The notes: generated from the sequence alone by a model not told the origin. Shown: positions 19,518 through 32,600, counted from the stretch's first letter. The stretch: DNA of 64,000 bases from Oscarella lobularis (GCF_947507565.1 NC_089186.1:558001-622000), one strand, 5' to 3'. A program made the numbers and translations.

Positions 19518-22500
19518 CTAGTTCTTAGACAAGTACTTCTTGAATTTCTCTCTGATAGCTTCCCGGTTGACACGGATTAGCTCTAACTTCGATAAAAGCT
19601 GGCCTACTGTAGGCGATTTTGATGCCTTTTTCCACGATTCCAGAACCCTGAACATACGAGCGAAGTTGCTGCCAGTGGACTCGCGAAATTCATCTAGATT
19701 GGTTAAGGGAATGTCGAGAAAAATACCAAGATCTTCCCACTTGGATGGGTTGACATCAGCACAGGCTTTAATCAAAGCATCTGGCACCATCTCTTCGTCA
19801 TTGGGAAAAGAGCCTTATGAAGAAAGTTGAAAACACCATTTTTAAAATATAGTAGAATATGTACCAGAAGCGCAAGGAACGAGATCGGCTGAAGCAACCA
19901 TAACCTAAATCAATATGAATAGAATTTAAAGATTTAAAGAGATTTACCCTTCTGCAACTAACTACAGTACCTTTGAATAATCTTCCTCCACAATGACCAA
20001 GTCTCTGATAGAAGAACGATGGCTTCTTTGGGGTCGACTAGAAAACAACAAGTCACCGAAAGCCTTCTCGTCGACCTTCTGATCCACTTCAACAGCCGAA
20101 TATATAGCCGGATCTTCGTCGTGTCGTCGAAGGTGAGAACTGTCTATATGGAACCAGTTCAAAGAAATTCCCAGGCTTCTTTCGCTGCACGCTTGAGCGA
20201 TCATGGACTTAAGCTCGTCGAGAAATTTCTTTGCGACGTCCTCGCATCGGTCTTTGCCAGACCAACGAAGAATAACGTCAATGCAATGACGTCTCTTCTT
20301 CACTCCCAGTTGAACGAGACACTCAATGACCTTGTGACCGATGATCCTCACCAACTTGATGCAGTCCTTCCAAACCTCGTGACCGGTGTTGGGAAGACGA
20401 AAGCAGCGGCATTGGAGAAGGACGAACGACGACGGTGATTTGATATCGACATGATGATCGCACTCGTATCGTTGGCCGCGATACACGTTCATCGTCGACT
20501 CTTCGTCCCAGGCGTCAGGAGAAATCGAATCCTCTAGCAGAGCCGGAATCTGATATACTTTGGGAGCGTCAGTCTCCACAGTAATGCACAGTTCCAAGAA
20601 GAGAAATATTTCAATCGCTTCATCGGATGTTACTTCGTATGAAGACGGAATGCCTTTTGTTTTGAGATGATGTTGAAATGCCTTCAGAGTCGAGTCAATG
20701 TCTTCTGCGGACGCCCGGCCGAATTTTTCACGTTGCAAACCGAACGGAAAATACCGCGGGGCGAGAAGAGGACCGATGACGTTGTGACAAAGCCACGGGG
20801 TCGAATACATATTCGACGACCGAGATTAATAATCTATGTGAGAATATTTCAAGCAATACGAACTAACGACTCACTCACTATTCCGGACAAGTCGAGAAAC
20901 TCGACGGCGACTTTGCTCTCGTCTTCGCTTAAATCGACGCCGACTTCTGCAGCGACCCACTTTCTAAATTCCTCTGCTGTCACAAAATAGGGCAATGGAG
21001 CCTTCCTCTTTTCGTCCGGAAGAGAAACGTACTCCTCGAGGGCTTGGCACAGTTTGGGAACCTCATCGGCTGCCTGTGAAAAGTCAGGTTAATTAATCAA
21101 TAAATTAATTAAGGCGTCTCGCTCATTACCTCGAGCATCTCTTCGCGAACGCTTCTCAATCTGTTTCGACAGTCGGTCATGCCAGCTGATTGGCTCTGAC
21201 TGCAATCCATTTCGACGACGTGCGAAACTTGAAAGGTGTCTCCAAACTCACTTTGAAGAGTTTTGAAGACTCGATTCAGCTTGAAGCTCATTTCGATTCT
21301 CGCCTCTTCGCTCAAGTCGATCAAATTGAAGACGACGAATAGGTGAATGAGCGATGCCGATTGCATAGGAAGCGGTCGCAACGACGCCTTGGAGAACGCA
21401 CACCAATAGCGCCCTTCAACGAGAAGACTCTCCTCTGACGTATCCTCTTTTCGAATAGGCAGAACGAGGAAGAAAACCGTGTTGGATCGTCGGAAGAAGA
21501 GACCGTGAGCGCTGTGAAATGTCAGCTGGGCGCCGAAGTCCCAGATCGTTACCTTGCCCACGCCTGGAATGTGGACTCGGTGAATTTCAATTCCGGCCGT
21601 GCGATCTTTCGGATCGATTGGGAGGCAATTGAGCTGGAGAAGAGAATTGACCAACGTCGTCTTCCCCGCCATGACGCTGCCAATCACGCACAGTTTAATT
21701 GCATCGGGACGAACCATTTCTCGTTGGAGGACAGAAAATCGGACGCCATCCTATCAACGCATATTACACACCCCGGAATAAGATTCGACTTTTATAACGC
21801 ACGTAATGCTGGCGAAGGATCTTTCCGATGTCGTCATTTTTTGCCAGTTCATGAGCTAATTTTCCGTCCTGAATTTTAATCTGTAACAAAATCGTCTCCG
21901 GTCGAAAAGAAAATGTGTCACCTTATCTTTGCACATGATGTGAGCGTCGTTCTGAATCAATAGATCAATGACGTGCGGTCGAGACGGGTCTTTGTAATTC
22001 AAATAATTCCTCGCTGCAACAATATGCAAGACAGTCCGGTTCACCTATAAAAAAAGGAATAGAGAGCAATCACAATCCAGACTACATTCCTAACAATCGT
22101 TCTAACGGAAACATCTGCCCCAAGTTCAAGTAGTTTCTGAATGACGCCGTAATGAGGATACATCGAGCAACATGCGTGTAATAAGGGCGTCATCCCCTCC
22201 TTAATTAAGAAAGAAACATTGATGAAACGAATGCGATTATCAATAGGTTTCTCACGCTGTAGTTATGATTGACATCGAGGCCTTTTTCAACAATAAGATA
22301 TTGAACAAGATCTTTTTGAACGCTTTCAGACTGCTCGCTGTTGAGAGATAGAGCACAAGACAAAGCCATCGCTCCATTCTGAGTAGAAAGCAAAGTTAGC
22401 TCCACGCGTCATGGAAGAACGACTCTAAAACTCACGGAACCCTGAGCGAGACAGTCAGCTCCTGCTTCAGCCAAACAGCGCACTTTCAATGGCGCATCGA

Positions 22501-23082
22501 TTAAACTTGTACACGCCGACATCAGTGGCGTTTCACCGAACTGACGAAAATATAAGGATTAAACTCCCAGGAGAAAAATCTACTATAGTCTAACTTCGTC
22601 CTTGCATGGTGTTGAGAAGGGCACCGTGCTCCGCGAGCCGTCTCAAGCAGACAAAGTCTCCAAACCGCGCCGCACAATGAAGTGGGGAGCGTTTATACAT
22701 CTGCATTGCATGAATACACGTATGAGCTAACTCATCACGGTCCAAAACGAACAGTAAGTACGTACCTCGTCATGGGGATCGCTGAGACTTTGATTTTTCT
22801 CCAAGAAAAAACAGCTAAGCCACTCGTCCACTTCTTCCGCCGTATCAAATCTTCGTCCCAGCAAATAGTACACTGCTGGATATGGGCTTTGACTGTGGAT
22901 CTAACGAAACAAATAACACAAACGTCGACGAAAACGAGATCACGTGCACCGTACTAGTTGTTGTTCTCGAAATCCTCTCTCCTTATAGAGAAACTGACTC
23001 AGTTTCAAATACCTTCCCGTTCTTTCTATTCCTCGACTATCTGTATAAGTCGCTTTATCGTAGAGCGAGCGGACGATGGCAT
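19518..23082 (-). CDS. Gene B: ankyrin-Roc-COR-Death protein, first exon damaged
   Basis: This is very close to gene A through the COR, Roc and last ankyrin exons. Roc (about 21750-21130) has GSVMAGKTT and WDFGAQ with no NKxD. COR spans about 21075-19980. The last exon (about 19815-19518) gives a full Death domain (VNPSKWEDLGIFLDI to VNREAIREKFKK) where gene A has a replaced exon. Ankyrin exons lie at 22740-21880. The ATG used in genes A and E (23082, MPSSARST) runs into TAG after 18 codons where A has AAG, so the conserved N-terminus is lost. A downstream start or a pseudogene are both possible; the remaining exons keep frame and splice sites. The HSPA12-like relic lies directly 3'. Confidence 0.75.
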
Positions 23083-23429
23083 CGGGTCCTCAGCCGCTGC
23101 TCTCGGTTGCACAGAAGAGAAAATGGTCGGCAACCTCCTGTAATGCGGAATCGCTGCTGGTGGACCAGTCCTGCGTCGTTCTCCGCTGGGATCCATTCTG
23201 CCCTAGTCTACGCCCCCTTTGGTACGTGAGGCGTGCGTACCTAGTCTCATTGGATCACGTGGTCAAGCTAACGATTTATCAGATTTCATTAACGCAGAAA
23301 ATGATATCTTTTCTGGAAATCCGCTCTCGATCCTCGCACCAATGCCGCAATTAGATCAGCGCACACGTAAGTCCTAATACAATAAGTCAGGTGCGTCTGA
23401 ATGAAAGTAGAGCGGCCATAGAAAGAGTT
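23083..23429. other. Flank upstream of gene B
   Basis: This resembles 9103-9450 and 47153-47500, upstream of genes A and E. No gene is recognised; short plus-strand frames are antisense shadows of the old first exon and its flank. Confidence 0.45.
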
Positions 23430-23810
23430 TTTCCTTGAGAAATGTCTGGCAGGCGTAGGTTGAGCAAGAAAAGCGTCCTTTCGATCGTGATTCTTTTAGA
23501 ATATTTTTATGTGAATTAGGCAGCCAGGAAAAACCTACATACGTACGTCATGTACATGACAAAATAATTAGAAGGACTACGGAGACGCACATCTAGCAAT
23601 GCCACATCTAACAGGATAATCACAGTCCGGTCTCTCTTGAATGGCTCCAACGACAACGGCGCATCTGAATTTTTCGGAACACCAATAATCTTTTCGGAGG
23701 AATAATAATCTTAGCGCCTCTTGTCTCTTCAAAATCTCGCCAAAGACGCTCCTGAATGCCATGAGTTCCATCTGGCTCTTCATCGTCCGGAAATGTGCCC
23801 GATATAACAC
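23430..23810 (-). pseudogene. HSPA12-like relic, copy 2 (short)
   Basis: The minus strand contains IQERLWRDFEETRGAKIII, aligning with LQERLRGEFEETSGAKIIS of the 53.5 kb relic, plus the distal noncoding part seen at 18830 and 9540. The rest of the ATPase domain is absent. It lies between gene C and gene B. Confidence 0.5.
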
Positions 23811-23881
23811 ATAGGCAATACTGTATCGTGTCTCGCTATGTACTAAAAACTACAGCTACTCCAACTATAAGAATATTATCA

Positions 23882-26800
23882 CTAGTGTAATTCTAAATAT
23901 TTTGTTTCGATTACTCCCCGGGTGATACCGATCAGCTCAAACCACTTGAGAAGCTCTCCTACTGTTGGCGCCTTAGCTCCGAGCTTCCACGATTCCAGCA
24001 CTTTCACCATGCGCGAGAGGTTTGTACGAGTTCGCTCACCAATTTCATCAACTGTGTTTGAGTCGATCAACAGATGTCCAATATCTTCCCACTTGGACGG
24101 AGCAACGACGGCGCACGTCCTTATCAATTCGATTGACACAGACATACTGTCGCGTGGAAACGCGCCTGATGACATCATCGCGTGTACAGAAAATGGAGTA
24201 ATTTCTAAAAGACCAATACCTTTCAAGGGACATAGAAAACGCACTGGGTCGGGAATCTGAGGGGGAACTGATTAAACTCACTGCTGCGCTCTACCTTTCA
24301 CAATACCTCTGCTGCTGGATTCTCAACAGCTAATCTATCGTGCGACGTTGCCGCCCGCTTTGCAGGAGAAAAAGCCAGCTGATAAGACAGAGTAAAAAAC
24401 GTTCTAGCCTTTCCAATAGATACCTCAGTAGGAATCAATATTCTCTTTGTTCCGCTGGGACCTTGGCAAGATAACATCACCGGCTCAGTTTGAGACACAT
24501 TGCGCTAAAACAAACAGCTCTACATCGGAAATTTGCCTAACTCGAACACTATAGTACCTCTTCTTCGATAACTCCTGGAATAGCCAAATCTCTTACAGAA
24601 GAAGAATAACAACGACTTTTTGGTCGATCAGAAAATAGGAAGTGAGTCATCTTTTTGTTCCTGATCTTCTCATCCACTTTGCTAGACGAGTAAATGGCGG
24701 GATTGTCGTCGAGTCGTTTCAGACAAGCACTGCCTAAGTAGAACCAGTTCCGAAGAACTCCCGCGCTTCTTTCTTCGCAGACTGCGACGATCATTTCTTT
24801 CAGCTCGTTTAGAAACTCTTGAGCCAGAACATGGCACGCATTTTGGCTCGACCAGCGCAAGACGACATCAATGCAGCAGTGCTCCTTTTTGGTTCCTAGA
24901 GTGACAAGACATTCGACTTGTTTGTCGTCAACGATTTTCACTAGTTTGACGCCGTCCTTCCACGCCTCGTGACGCGTCATGTTCATATGAGAACATCGAG
25001 ATTGAAAGACGACGAACGACAAAGGCAATATAATATCCACAGAATCAGCGCATTCATATCGCATGCCGCGATACACGTCGAGTATGGGATCGTCAATCCA
25101 AGCGTCGTCAGGAACGGAATCCTGCAGGAGAGCCGGAAACTGATACACTATTAGGCCATGTTTCACCTCGATGCACAGCTCCAGGTAAAGGAGAATAGAA
25201 ATTGCTTCTTTGGCTGACACTGAAAACGGAGAAGGCGTGCCCTTCTGCTTAAGGTAATTGTTAAAAGCTCTGAGGGCAGATTCAATGTCTCTGATTGTAA
25301 CCATGCCCGATTTGGTAGGCTTCATGCCAAAGGGAAAGTAGTGCGGAGCCATAAGCGGCCCAATCCCGTCACGACAGAGCCACATTGGCTGGAGACAAAT
25401 TAGAGGACCAAGATTAACGATCTATAGATAAAAATAAGACTCCGTCTAAAAAGTAAATCTGCACTCACTATTCCAGAGGAGTCGAGAAATTCAACCGACA
25501 CTTTCCTCTCATCTTCAGTGACTATAACGCCAACGTCTTTAGCAACCCACTCCTCAAATTCTGCTAACGTCATAAAACAGGGCAGTGAAGAAGATTCTCG
25601 CTCTCTGTCAGAAGGAGTAAGCTTCTCTTCAATGGCATAGCACAGTTTAGGCACGCCATCAGCAGCCTGAGAAGAAAGAAGAATTGAGTAATAATTTGGA
25701 CAATATAGCAGCACTAAATCGCCACCTCAAGCATATTTTCACGAAGTATTTTCAGCTTGTCGCGACAGTCCGACATGGGCACCGAGTAGCTCCGACTGCA
25801 ATCCATTTCAAGCACGTCTACAATACTAAAAGTGTCTTTAAATTCTTCCTGAAGAACTTCTGCGACGCGCTTTAGTTGAAAGCTGGCTTCAATTCCCACG
25901 ACCTCTCTGCACTCGATCACATTGCCAATGATGACAAGGCGAAGCAACGATCTCAGGTGCGGCGGAGGCACACGCATCGCCGCCTTGACGAACGCACACC
26001 AATAACGTCCGATCTCTAGAAGATACACTTCTGGTGTTATGCGTTGTCCTTCTCGAAAGCGAAGGACGAGAACAAACATCGTATTAGATCGTCCGAAGAA
26101 TAGACCATGAGCGCTGTGAAACGATGATTGGGCACCGAAGTCCCAAATCACTCCTTTTCCTACTCCCGGAATTTGACCGTTTTTGATGAAAATGCCGGCA
26201 GTGCGATCTTCCAGTTTCACTGGAGGAAGATCAAGTTGAAGAAGAGCGTTAACGAACGTCGTCTTTCCCGCCATTTCACTCCCCACCACGCAAAATTTGA
26301 TCGAATCAGGTTGAACCGTTTCACGTCGAAGAACGGAAAACCGAACTGTATCCTACAACACGTAATGAGTGACATAGAGGGGTGATGGGAAACGATGGCG
26401 TACGTAATGCTGATGAAGAAGCCTTCTGATTTCACCATTATCTGCCAGCTGATAAGGCTTCTTTCCGTCCTAAACTTTCCGTTCATAAATCTTCTCACGA
26501 CGAAATGATAGCACGCACGTCACCTTGTCTTCGGAAGTGACGTCCGCGCCCTTATCAATCAAAAATTCGATAACTGACTGGAAGTCGCGTTCGTCCGCAA
26601 GTGCAACGAGATGCAAGGCATTTCGGCCCATCTATAAAGGAGATATGAACTTGGGATGAGTGAGGGAAAGACGTTTGGCGAACCGAATCTTTTGCAGCAA
26701 CATCAGCTTTCAGTTCAATTAACGGTCGAAGAGCAAAGAGAGGGTAACAAACGCTTAAACATGCGTGTAACAGCGGCGTCAGTCCGGCCTATAAACGTAG

Positions 26801-28625
26801 GAATTGCTTAACAAAAAAATCCAAAAAAAGTGTCGTACCGCATCAGAAGAATCAATCTCCATGCGTTTATCTTCGACAAGATATTGAAGGACGTCTTTCA
26901 ATTCGCCTTCAGAAATGGAGCATTCGTTGGCTAAGCTACTTTCAGAAGGAACATAAGGCGGATCGTTGAAATTGTCGGCGACCGTGTAGCGGACGGCATA
27001 AAACAAGGCCGTCCTTCCCAACTAAATAGAAAAAAAAGGGCGCTATCTTCCTTGATAGATAAACGCCTACCATATCCTTCACTTGACAGTCGGCTCCTTT
27101 ATTAGTCAGGTAGCGAACTTTCAATAGGCGGTCAATGCCGCTTTCACACGCCATCATAAGAGGTGTACTTCCCTCCTAATGATATCAACATAGCACTGAA
27201 CTGTCTCTTCGTGTGAACCAATGTGACCTTATTGACGCTATCAATAGCAGCGCTATTCTCTACGAGCCATTGCACTTCTGACAAACTTCCATGCTCGCAG
27301 GCACAATGAAGAGGAGTGTTCAACTAAATTTTCACATCGTACACACGCAGAAACGGCCGGGAACGCTCATCACATACGTACCAACTCATCAAGAGAGTTA
27401 ACAATCACTCCCTTTTCATGTACGAGATGGTGAAAAAGGTCGCAGGCTTCTTTAGAAGAATCAAATCGAACTCCTGAGGCCAAAACCTTGTAAAAAATAA
27501 AAAGTAGCGAAGCGATGCCAATTAATTAATTAATGCCAGTCTATTACTATAGCACGCGGTGAAACTTCACAGCCATTATTTTCCAGAATGCGCAGTTTCT
27601 TCAACGTATCGACAGCACTTTTGCAGACGTCTTCGTACAGATCTTCTCCACCCTAAACAAAAACAATCGAAACAATCGGCTGAAAAAATATCTATACCAT
27701 ACTTGCTGTATCACGACGTCAATATTTGCACCATTATCGATGAGCCATTTCACTCCAAAAATGTTTCCCCCCCTGAAAGCGTCATACAAAGGAGCGCTCA
27801 TCTACAATTGAGACAGATAGCATCTGTACAAACATAAAGAGCTTATTGTACAGACTTCGACACGTAGTTCGCCATCTTGAGAGTCAATGCTCATGCCCTT
27901 TTCGAATACAAGATGACGTAGAACTTCATGAGCTTTATCGAACGATGAAAACTGATTTTGAACAGCAAAACGCTAACAAAAAAAAGATATTCCTAATGCT
28001 TGAGTGTTGATGTGAATATGTTACTATAGCATGAGACGGAACATCGCTGGCACGCTCTTCCAAAACTTTCATTTTCTTCAACGCGTCAAGGGAACTTGTA
28101 GAAGCCCATAAATACGGCGTCCATCCAAACTAAACAAAAACCCAGCTAATAAGAGTGCAAATAGGAAAAAAATCAATTCGAAGTCAAACATCGTCTTCCA
28201 CGTCCACAGTTGCACTGTGACTGAGAAGCCAATTCACGCCATAAAAATTTCCCCACTTGCACGCACAGTGAAGTGGGGTGCGTCCAAACTTCATATACAG
28301 TATACAAATCACGAAAAGGTATATTTATTACACGATTAGTCAATGATACCCCAGTAGGCTCATTAACGTTTTCCTCTCTTTCCAGGACCACGTAGCTGAG
28401 CCATTCGTTCGCTTCCTCCGCCGTCTCAAACTCTCTTCCTGCTACGTAGTGAATGGAGGCGACATTTTCATATTCGTCGCCCTAAATGCAAACGATGATC
28501 GCGTACAACGACGAAAAACGGGCTCTTCTCATACCCATACCCACTGCTCGGGTCGAAAACCTCTTTCGGTGGAGAGAAAAACGATGCAGTTCATTTTCGA
28601 TTGCAGAACGAGAGGACGATGTCAT
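23882..28625 (-). CDS. Gene C: ankyrin-Roc-COR-Death protein
   Basis: The ATG at 28625 (MTSSSRSAIENEL) follows an AACAG that could be an acceptor, so an upstream exon is possible. Then come a short region with REFETAEEANEWLSYVV (exon from 28484) and many ankyrin exons to about 26640. A linker exon (YQLADNGEIRRLL) precedes the Roc exon (about 26350-25730) with GSEMAGKTT, WDFGAQ and no NKxD. COR spans 25670-24555. An extra exon (24485-24305, PVMLSCQGPSGTKR) is followed by the Death exon (VAPSKWEDIGHLLIDS), ending at 23882. Against gene F, the first exon has one extra A in a run (28577-28581, five versus four), shifting the frame before the donor unless an alternative GTGGGT donor is used. Head-to-head with the Ig gene at 29516. 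Role as for gene A. Confidence 0.8.
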
Positions 28626-29515
28626 CTGTTCTATTAAAGCTACAGAAGATATTCAATGCTCGAGAGCACACGTCGTCATGAGCCTCAGCATACTGCGGAT
28701 TTGCCAGATCTACTCAACGCAGCAAAGGATGATACGCGCATGCGCTCCAGGCATTGAGATGTTGCTACATGTATTGTTCCGCTTAGAAAAGACCGCTGGC
28801 CTCCAGATTGCGCTAAAATGCACCTGCGGAGTCCATCGTGATCTCAGTTTTGGACCAATTAAACGATTTCTAGCTCTCGCCGGATTGTGTAATGTAGAGA
28901 GCAATAACAACCTTGTCATTTGCCTCTGCCAGATATTTTGTGTTAAAAATTAGAGTTTTTTTACAGCGCAGGCCTTTAGCTCTGCGCACGTGATCTTCCA
29001 CGTTGCCCACACAGTGACACTGTACACAGGCTACTAATATTATGCTGTGAGTATTAACTCTGAATCGCACGCATTGCATATAGGCCAACCACTCGTTTGA
29101 AAGCTAGTAAATCCCCTATTTACTGATACATCATTCTGGTCTGGTCGCTCGTCCTCTCCCCGCAGTAATATCAACGGAGGGGAGGGTCTGGCCAGCGAGA
29201 TAAACAAGTGAATCAATACGCTTCATTGAGACGCGTAAGCAAATTAGGTCGCCACGCTGGCGGCCGTTTAATAGGAACGCTTTTGTCCTCTCCAGTGCTG
29301 CGCGGTGGAAACTCCTTTTACGCGATGCCGGAAAATAAACAGTATGCCTCAGTAGACTTTCCTTGCGATAAATAGCACTGTAATACTAACACGCAGCCAA
29401 GAGTTTGTACTTCCTACACTCCTGTTATCTATCTGCACTTTTTCCTTCCTTCTAGGATGCTGTAAGTCCATAATATTAGGCCTACTCATGACTTTACGAA
29501 TAATAAATGTTTTAG
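28626..29515. promoter_or_regulatory. Shared flank between gene C and the Ig gene
   Basis: No coding sequence is recognised. It is conserved at 59024-59911 between gene F and the second Ig copy, with small indels, so the divergent pair was duplicated with its intergenic region. Missing first exons of the Ig gene (signal peptide) should lie here; I could not identify them. Confidence 0.5.
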
Positions 29516-30192
29516 GGTACGGCTGCGAGACGGAGCTTGGTCGAAGAGAATCCTCCGAGCATTGGCCTAACGTGGAAATCAGTCTTCTGAAACCGAGTGG
29601 GCGGCTGCTTGTGGGAGACGGCGTAGTGCTTATTTGCGTTAGCAACGTGTCAATAAACTCCGTTGCTTGGATTCAGAATGGCAAATTCGTTCCTGAAAGA
29701 AAAAATCACGTGAGCCGTAGGGCGTCACCGACGTTTCAAGTTCTAGAGATCCAGACGACTGTTCAAGCCGACAGCGGCAGCTACGCTTGCGAAATTAACA
29801 GTACATATCGCAGCCTAGAGGTGAAGTTGGAGTTCGACTCACAGGCGTCTGTCAGAAGTACGCAGGCCTAATTGATTGGGTGCTCGCCTTATTTTAATAT
29901 ACATACTGTATAGAGATAATCAATTCGGCCACGTTCACAGTTGGATATGCTGTCGACGCAGTTGTTTTTATCATACGAATCGCTCTTGATTATTTGCTAA
30001 AATTTCTCCTAACTTGGCTGGTGATAGCGTTCATACGTTTCAGAGCAGAGCTGATAAAAATGTTCGTGGACGTCCCCGCAAAACTCAAGAGAGACTTCAA
30101 AAAGTGCGTACTGACGCTTTTTTATTATAGTCTATGGAGCAGTTACTTCTGTTTACAGTTGGATCAACTCCGGCGGCGGCGGAACAAATTAA
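29516..30192 (+). CDS. Ig-domain single-pass membrane protein (5' end not found)
   Basis: The exon from 29516 (after TTTTAG) to 29857 encodes one Ig domain: VVLICVSN with the first cysteine, SVAWIQNG, and DSGSYACEIN with the second. It splits at AGAA|GTACGC and joins in phase at 29941 (after TTCACAG) to a hydrophobic membrane stretch (AVVFIIRIALDYLLKF, LLTWLVIAFI) and a basic tail (KLKRDFKK). A last exon (30159-30192) may add NWINSGGGGTN and stop. The signal peptide exon is not seen, so the start is unknown. The fold suggests a surface receptor or adhesion protein. It has a degenerate copy at 59912-60590. Confidence 0.75.
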
Positions 30193-31337
30193 TTAATCGA
30201 TCTAATACGATGCTTTTTTGTCAGTATTCTTGCTGTCGGCTGTTGTCTGTGCATGTGCTCTTTTGATCTCTCCACTAGTTTCATTGTCGCACAGCGTAAT
30301 ACTTCTAGCTTAATCCCTTCTCACTAACATTTCGTGAACCGCCAGCGAAGATAAGATGCGGCTCGTAACGTTTCTATCGCGACTATGCAGTGTACGCTGT
30401 GTGAAAAGGCTGAAATCGCGAAAGCGGAGCGGTAAGACATTGCGCTGAGATGATACATAGTATGCAGCGCGCGCGGCGCTATACGCGGGGGCCCGGCCCT
30501 TTGAATGAGACGATTTTCGTATATTCATGCCTAAAACCGGTGGCAAAGCGAATTTCCTCTTCTGAGTCCAGACCCCTACTTCTAAATCAATTAGCCAAAT
30601 ATGTTTAGGGTCTACAGTAGAATTAAATTTTGCAGCGCATGCCCTTAGCAATGCGCACGTGATCTTTTTTGCATAGCTCCTTTAGGCTGTTGTTATGCTG
30701 TGAGAGAACTTTGGGAGAAGACCTGCACATAGGCAACTCTACCTAGAACCTAAGGTAAGAAACGCCGCATAGTCCATAATGAAACTGAGGCTCTCCGACG
30801 CAGTGTGGTAGACCTTAATTAATTAAAAGAACGAGTCCCGCCCATGCATAAACAGCGATCCCTCCGTTATAGCTACAGTGGAACTGCGTGTTGTGGAACC
30901 AAAATATAATCGCGAATGCCGAAATAACCTACTGTAGTAAATGCAAACGTGAATGGCACCGAAAGGCCGGCCAGACTCCGTAGGAGGGAAATAGGTGGGT
31001 GAGACATGTTTTAAATTTCAGTTGCTGCGACGTACGTCTAAGTTGTAAGAACAGACGAGTCCTTTTGTATACATGTGTGACGTGCATGTGACGTGCATGT
31101 GACGTGCATGTGACGGCAGGACGAGAGTGCACAAAGATAACACGGACGCTTAGAAAGTGACCATCTATAAACAAAGGAAGCGAGGGAAGGTGGGCGCGTT
31201 GATTGTGGTCCAAAACGACATGCGCACTTCTCCATATCTATGAGATGCGTGCACACACCTCATCCAGTTGAATAGGATCCGTTGACGGTGGTAGGTCACC
31301 GGGCAGTCGTTCATCTGTGTATACTACGGATACCGCA
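30193..31337. other. Intergenic; 3' flank of the Ig gene and 5' flank of the secreted peptide
   Basis: 30193-30900 matches 60590-61290 (3' flank of the second Ig copy), with a CATGCA at 30843-30848 absent in the other copy. 30900-30960 carries a fragment of the R-block repeat (CGCGAATGCCGAAATAACCT, AAACGTGAATGGCAC) with TACTGTA at 30930-30936. A tandem repeat follows at 31073-31114. A TATA-like CATCTATAAACAAAGGAAGC at about 31162-31181 resembles CGTATATAAACAGAGGAAGC at 33111 and 34432. Confidence 0.5.
31073..31114. repeat. 11-bp tandem repeat (GTGACGTGCAT)n
   Basis: About 3.5 tandem copies of GTGACGTGCAT. Each unit contains TGACGT, the core of a CRE/ATF-type site. It lies about 225 bases upstream of the secreted-peptide ORF at 31338, so a regulatory role is possible but is inference only. 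Confidence 0.75.
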
Positions 31338-31628
31338 ATGACATCAGTACGCTTTCTCCTAGTCGTCGTTCTAATCTCTTTCTATGCAGCCGTCGTGGTC
31401 AACTCTGAAAAACGCGCTCGGCGAGTCTTCAAGTTTGCGCTGTTGCCTTGCAAACTGAGTTGCGGCCGCGCGTGTCAGGGCGCTACCCTTCAAAGTAATT
31501 GCACTTGCGGCAGCAGTGCACTATTTAGGAGTTACACTTTCACCTGCTTTCCCCTCAAATTGATCAATTATGAAATTAAGCAAGAACATTTCAGTGCCTT
31601 GGGGCGTTTCAGTGCCTGGGGGGGTTAA
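31338..31628 (+). CDS. Putative secreted cysteine-rich peptide 1
   Basis: The ATG at 31338 (MTSVRFLLVVVLISF) starts a strong signal peptide (hydrophobic core, then AVVVNS). The mature part has a KRARR basic run (possible processing site) and cysteines in C-x3-C-x3-C-x8-C-x-C spacing, similar to the peptides at 32662 and 33995. The in-frame tail after about residue 65 loses the pattern and may be intron or 3' sequence: GTAATTGC near 31495 could be a donor. An upstream in-frame ATG exists at 31317. No known family is recognised. Confidence 0.5.
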   Translation: MTSVRFLLVVVLISFYAAVVVNSEKRARRVFKFALLPCKLSCGRACQGATLQSNCTCGSSALFRSYTFTCFPLKLINYEIKQEHFSALGRFSAWGG

Positions 31629-32600
31629 CGTTGCCTCAGATACGTTTGCATTGTGAAATTGTGAAATAAAGCGCTCAAAAACGATCCATCGATTCCGTTT
31701 GAATAGATCATCGCTTCAAAAGTTTCTTTCTTATCGTATAGCGAATAACAGCCGCGCGAGCCATGCAACTGCACGCGACGGAAATTATTACACTAAACTG
31801 AGGAAGGGTCGTCGCTATTCAAGCTCAGATCGTACCAAATTTGAAAACGAAGGAGGGGCTTATAGTGACGATGCTGCAGCTAGATGACGTCATCTTTCGA
31901 TAGGAATAAACAAAAGGAAGCGAAGGTGTATAATCCAAACCGCGAAGCCACGAGCTTATCAATATTTTCTACGAAGTCTTATGTATGGCAACCCCATCCG
32001 TGTAGCTAGAATACGCTTGCGTGGGCATGGGAGGGGGCCCTCTAGAGGAAGCGATCGATCGTAGAAAGCGGAGACCTTGGCCGGTCCCTCTGAACCTGTA
32101 GTGGTGACCTACTCACCTTTTCGCGTCGCGGCTATGATAGATGCGTCCATTGAATCCAAGCGAAGCTGCTCCCTTGTCTCTCGTCTAGTGTGGCGACCAA
32201 ATTACGCAGCGAACGAGATCGGCATCGTCATAAAAGCGTTTTCGAACTGTTCTCGTGTACCATCGCCGCGCTCGCAGCCGAGAGAAACTGGAAAGCTGGT
32301 AGGAGCCGCTGCAACAGACCCCGTATCAACGCGGGGTACAAATGACTAAAAATTTCTCAATAATAAGACGCATGCATTAGCGCAGCGTTTGCAATTACCA
32401 ATCTAATTTTTGCTGATAATTCTTCAATTTCAATTTCCTGTCTTGCCTGCGTACCTCTATCCCCACTGGCGTTCACCACCTGTGGCCTAGTAGCTATACG
32501 CGCTTCGTTGCCTCTGCAAATTTTTCTCTTGATCGGAAGCTCGATTTTGATGCAGAATTTAATGTACGTGTACACATGAAGAAAGCGATAGGAAAAAGAG
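31629..32600 (+). repeat. Dispersed repeat copy 2 with companion segment
   Basis: 31690-31790 is the reverse complement of 4780-4860. 31905-32350 is the MITE-like repeat, also at 4300 (reverse), 33280 and 37975. 32350-32600 continues into a tail matching 33610-33860. No gene is supported; the plus-strand frame at 32077-32349 lies wholly inside the repeat. Confidence 0.65.

Noticed and set aside
31073-31114. CRISPR-like array
   Set aside because: Units are contiguous 11-mers without spacers; this is a simple tandem repeat.
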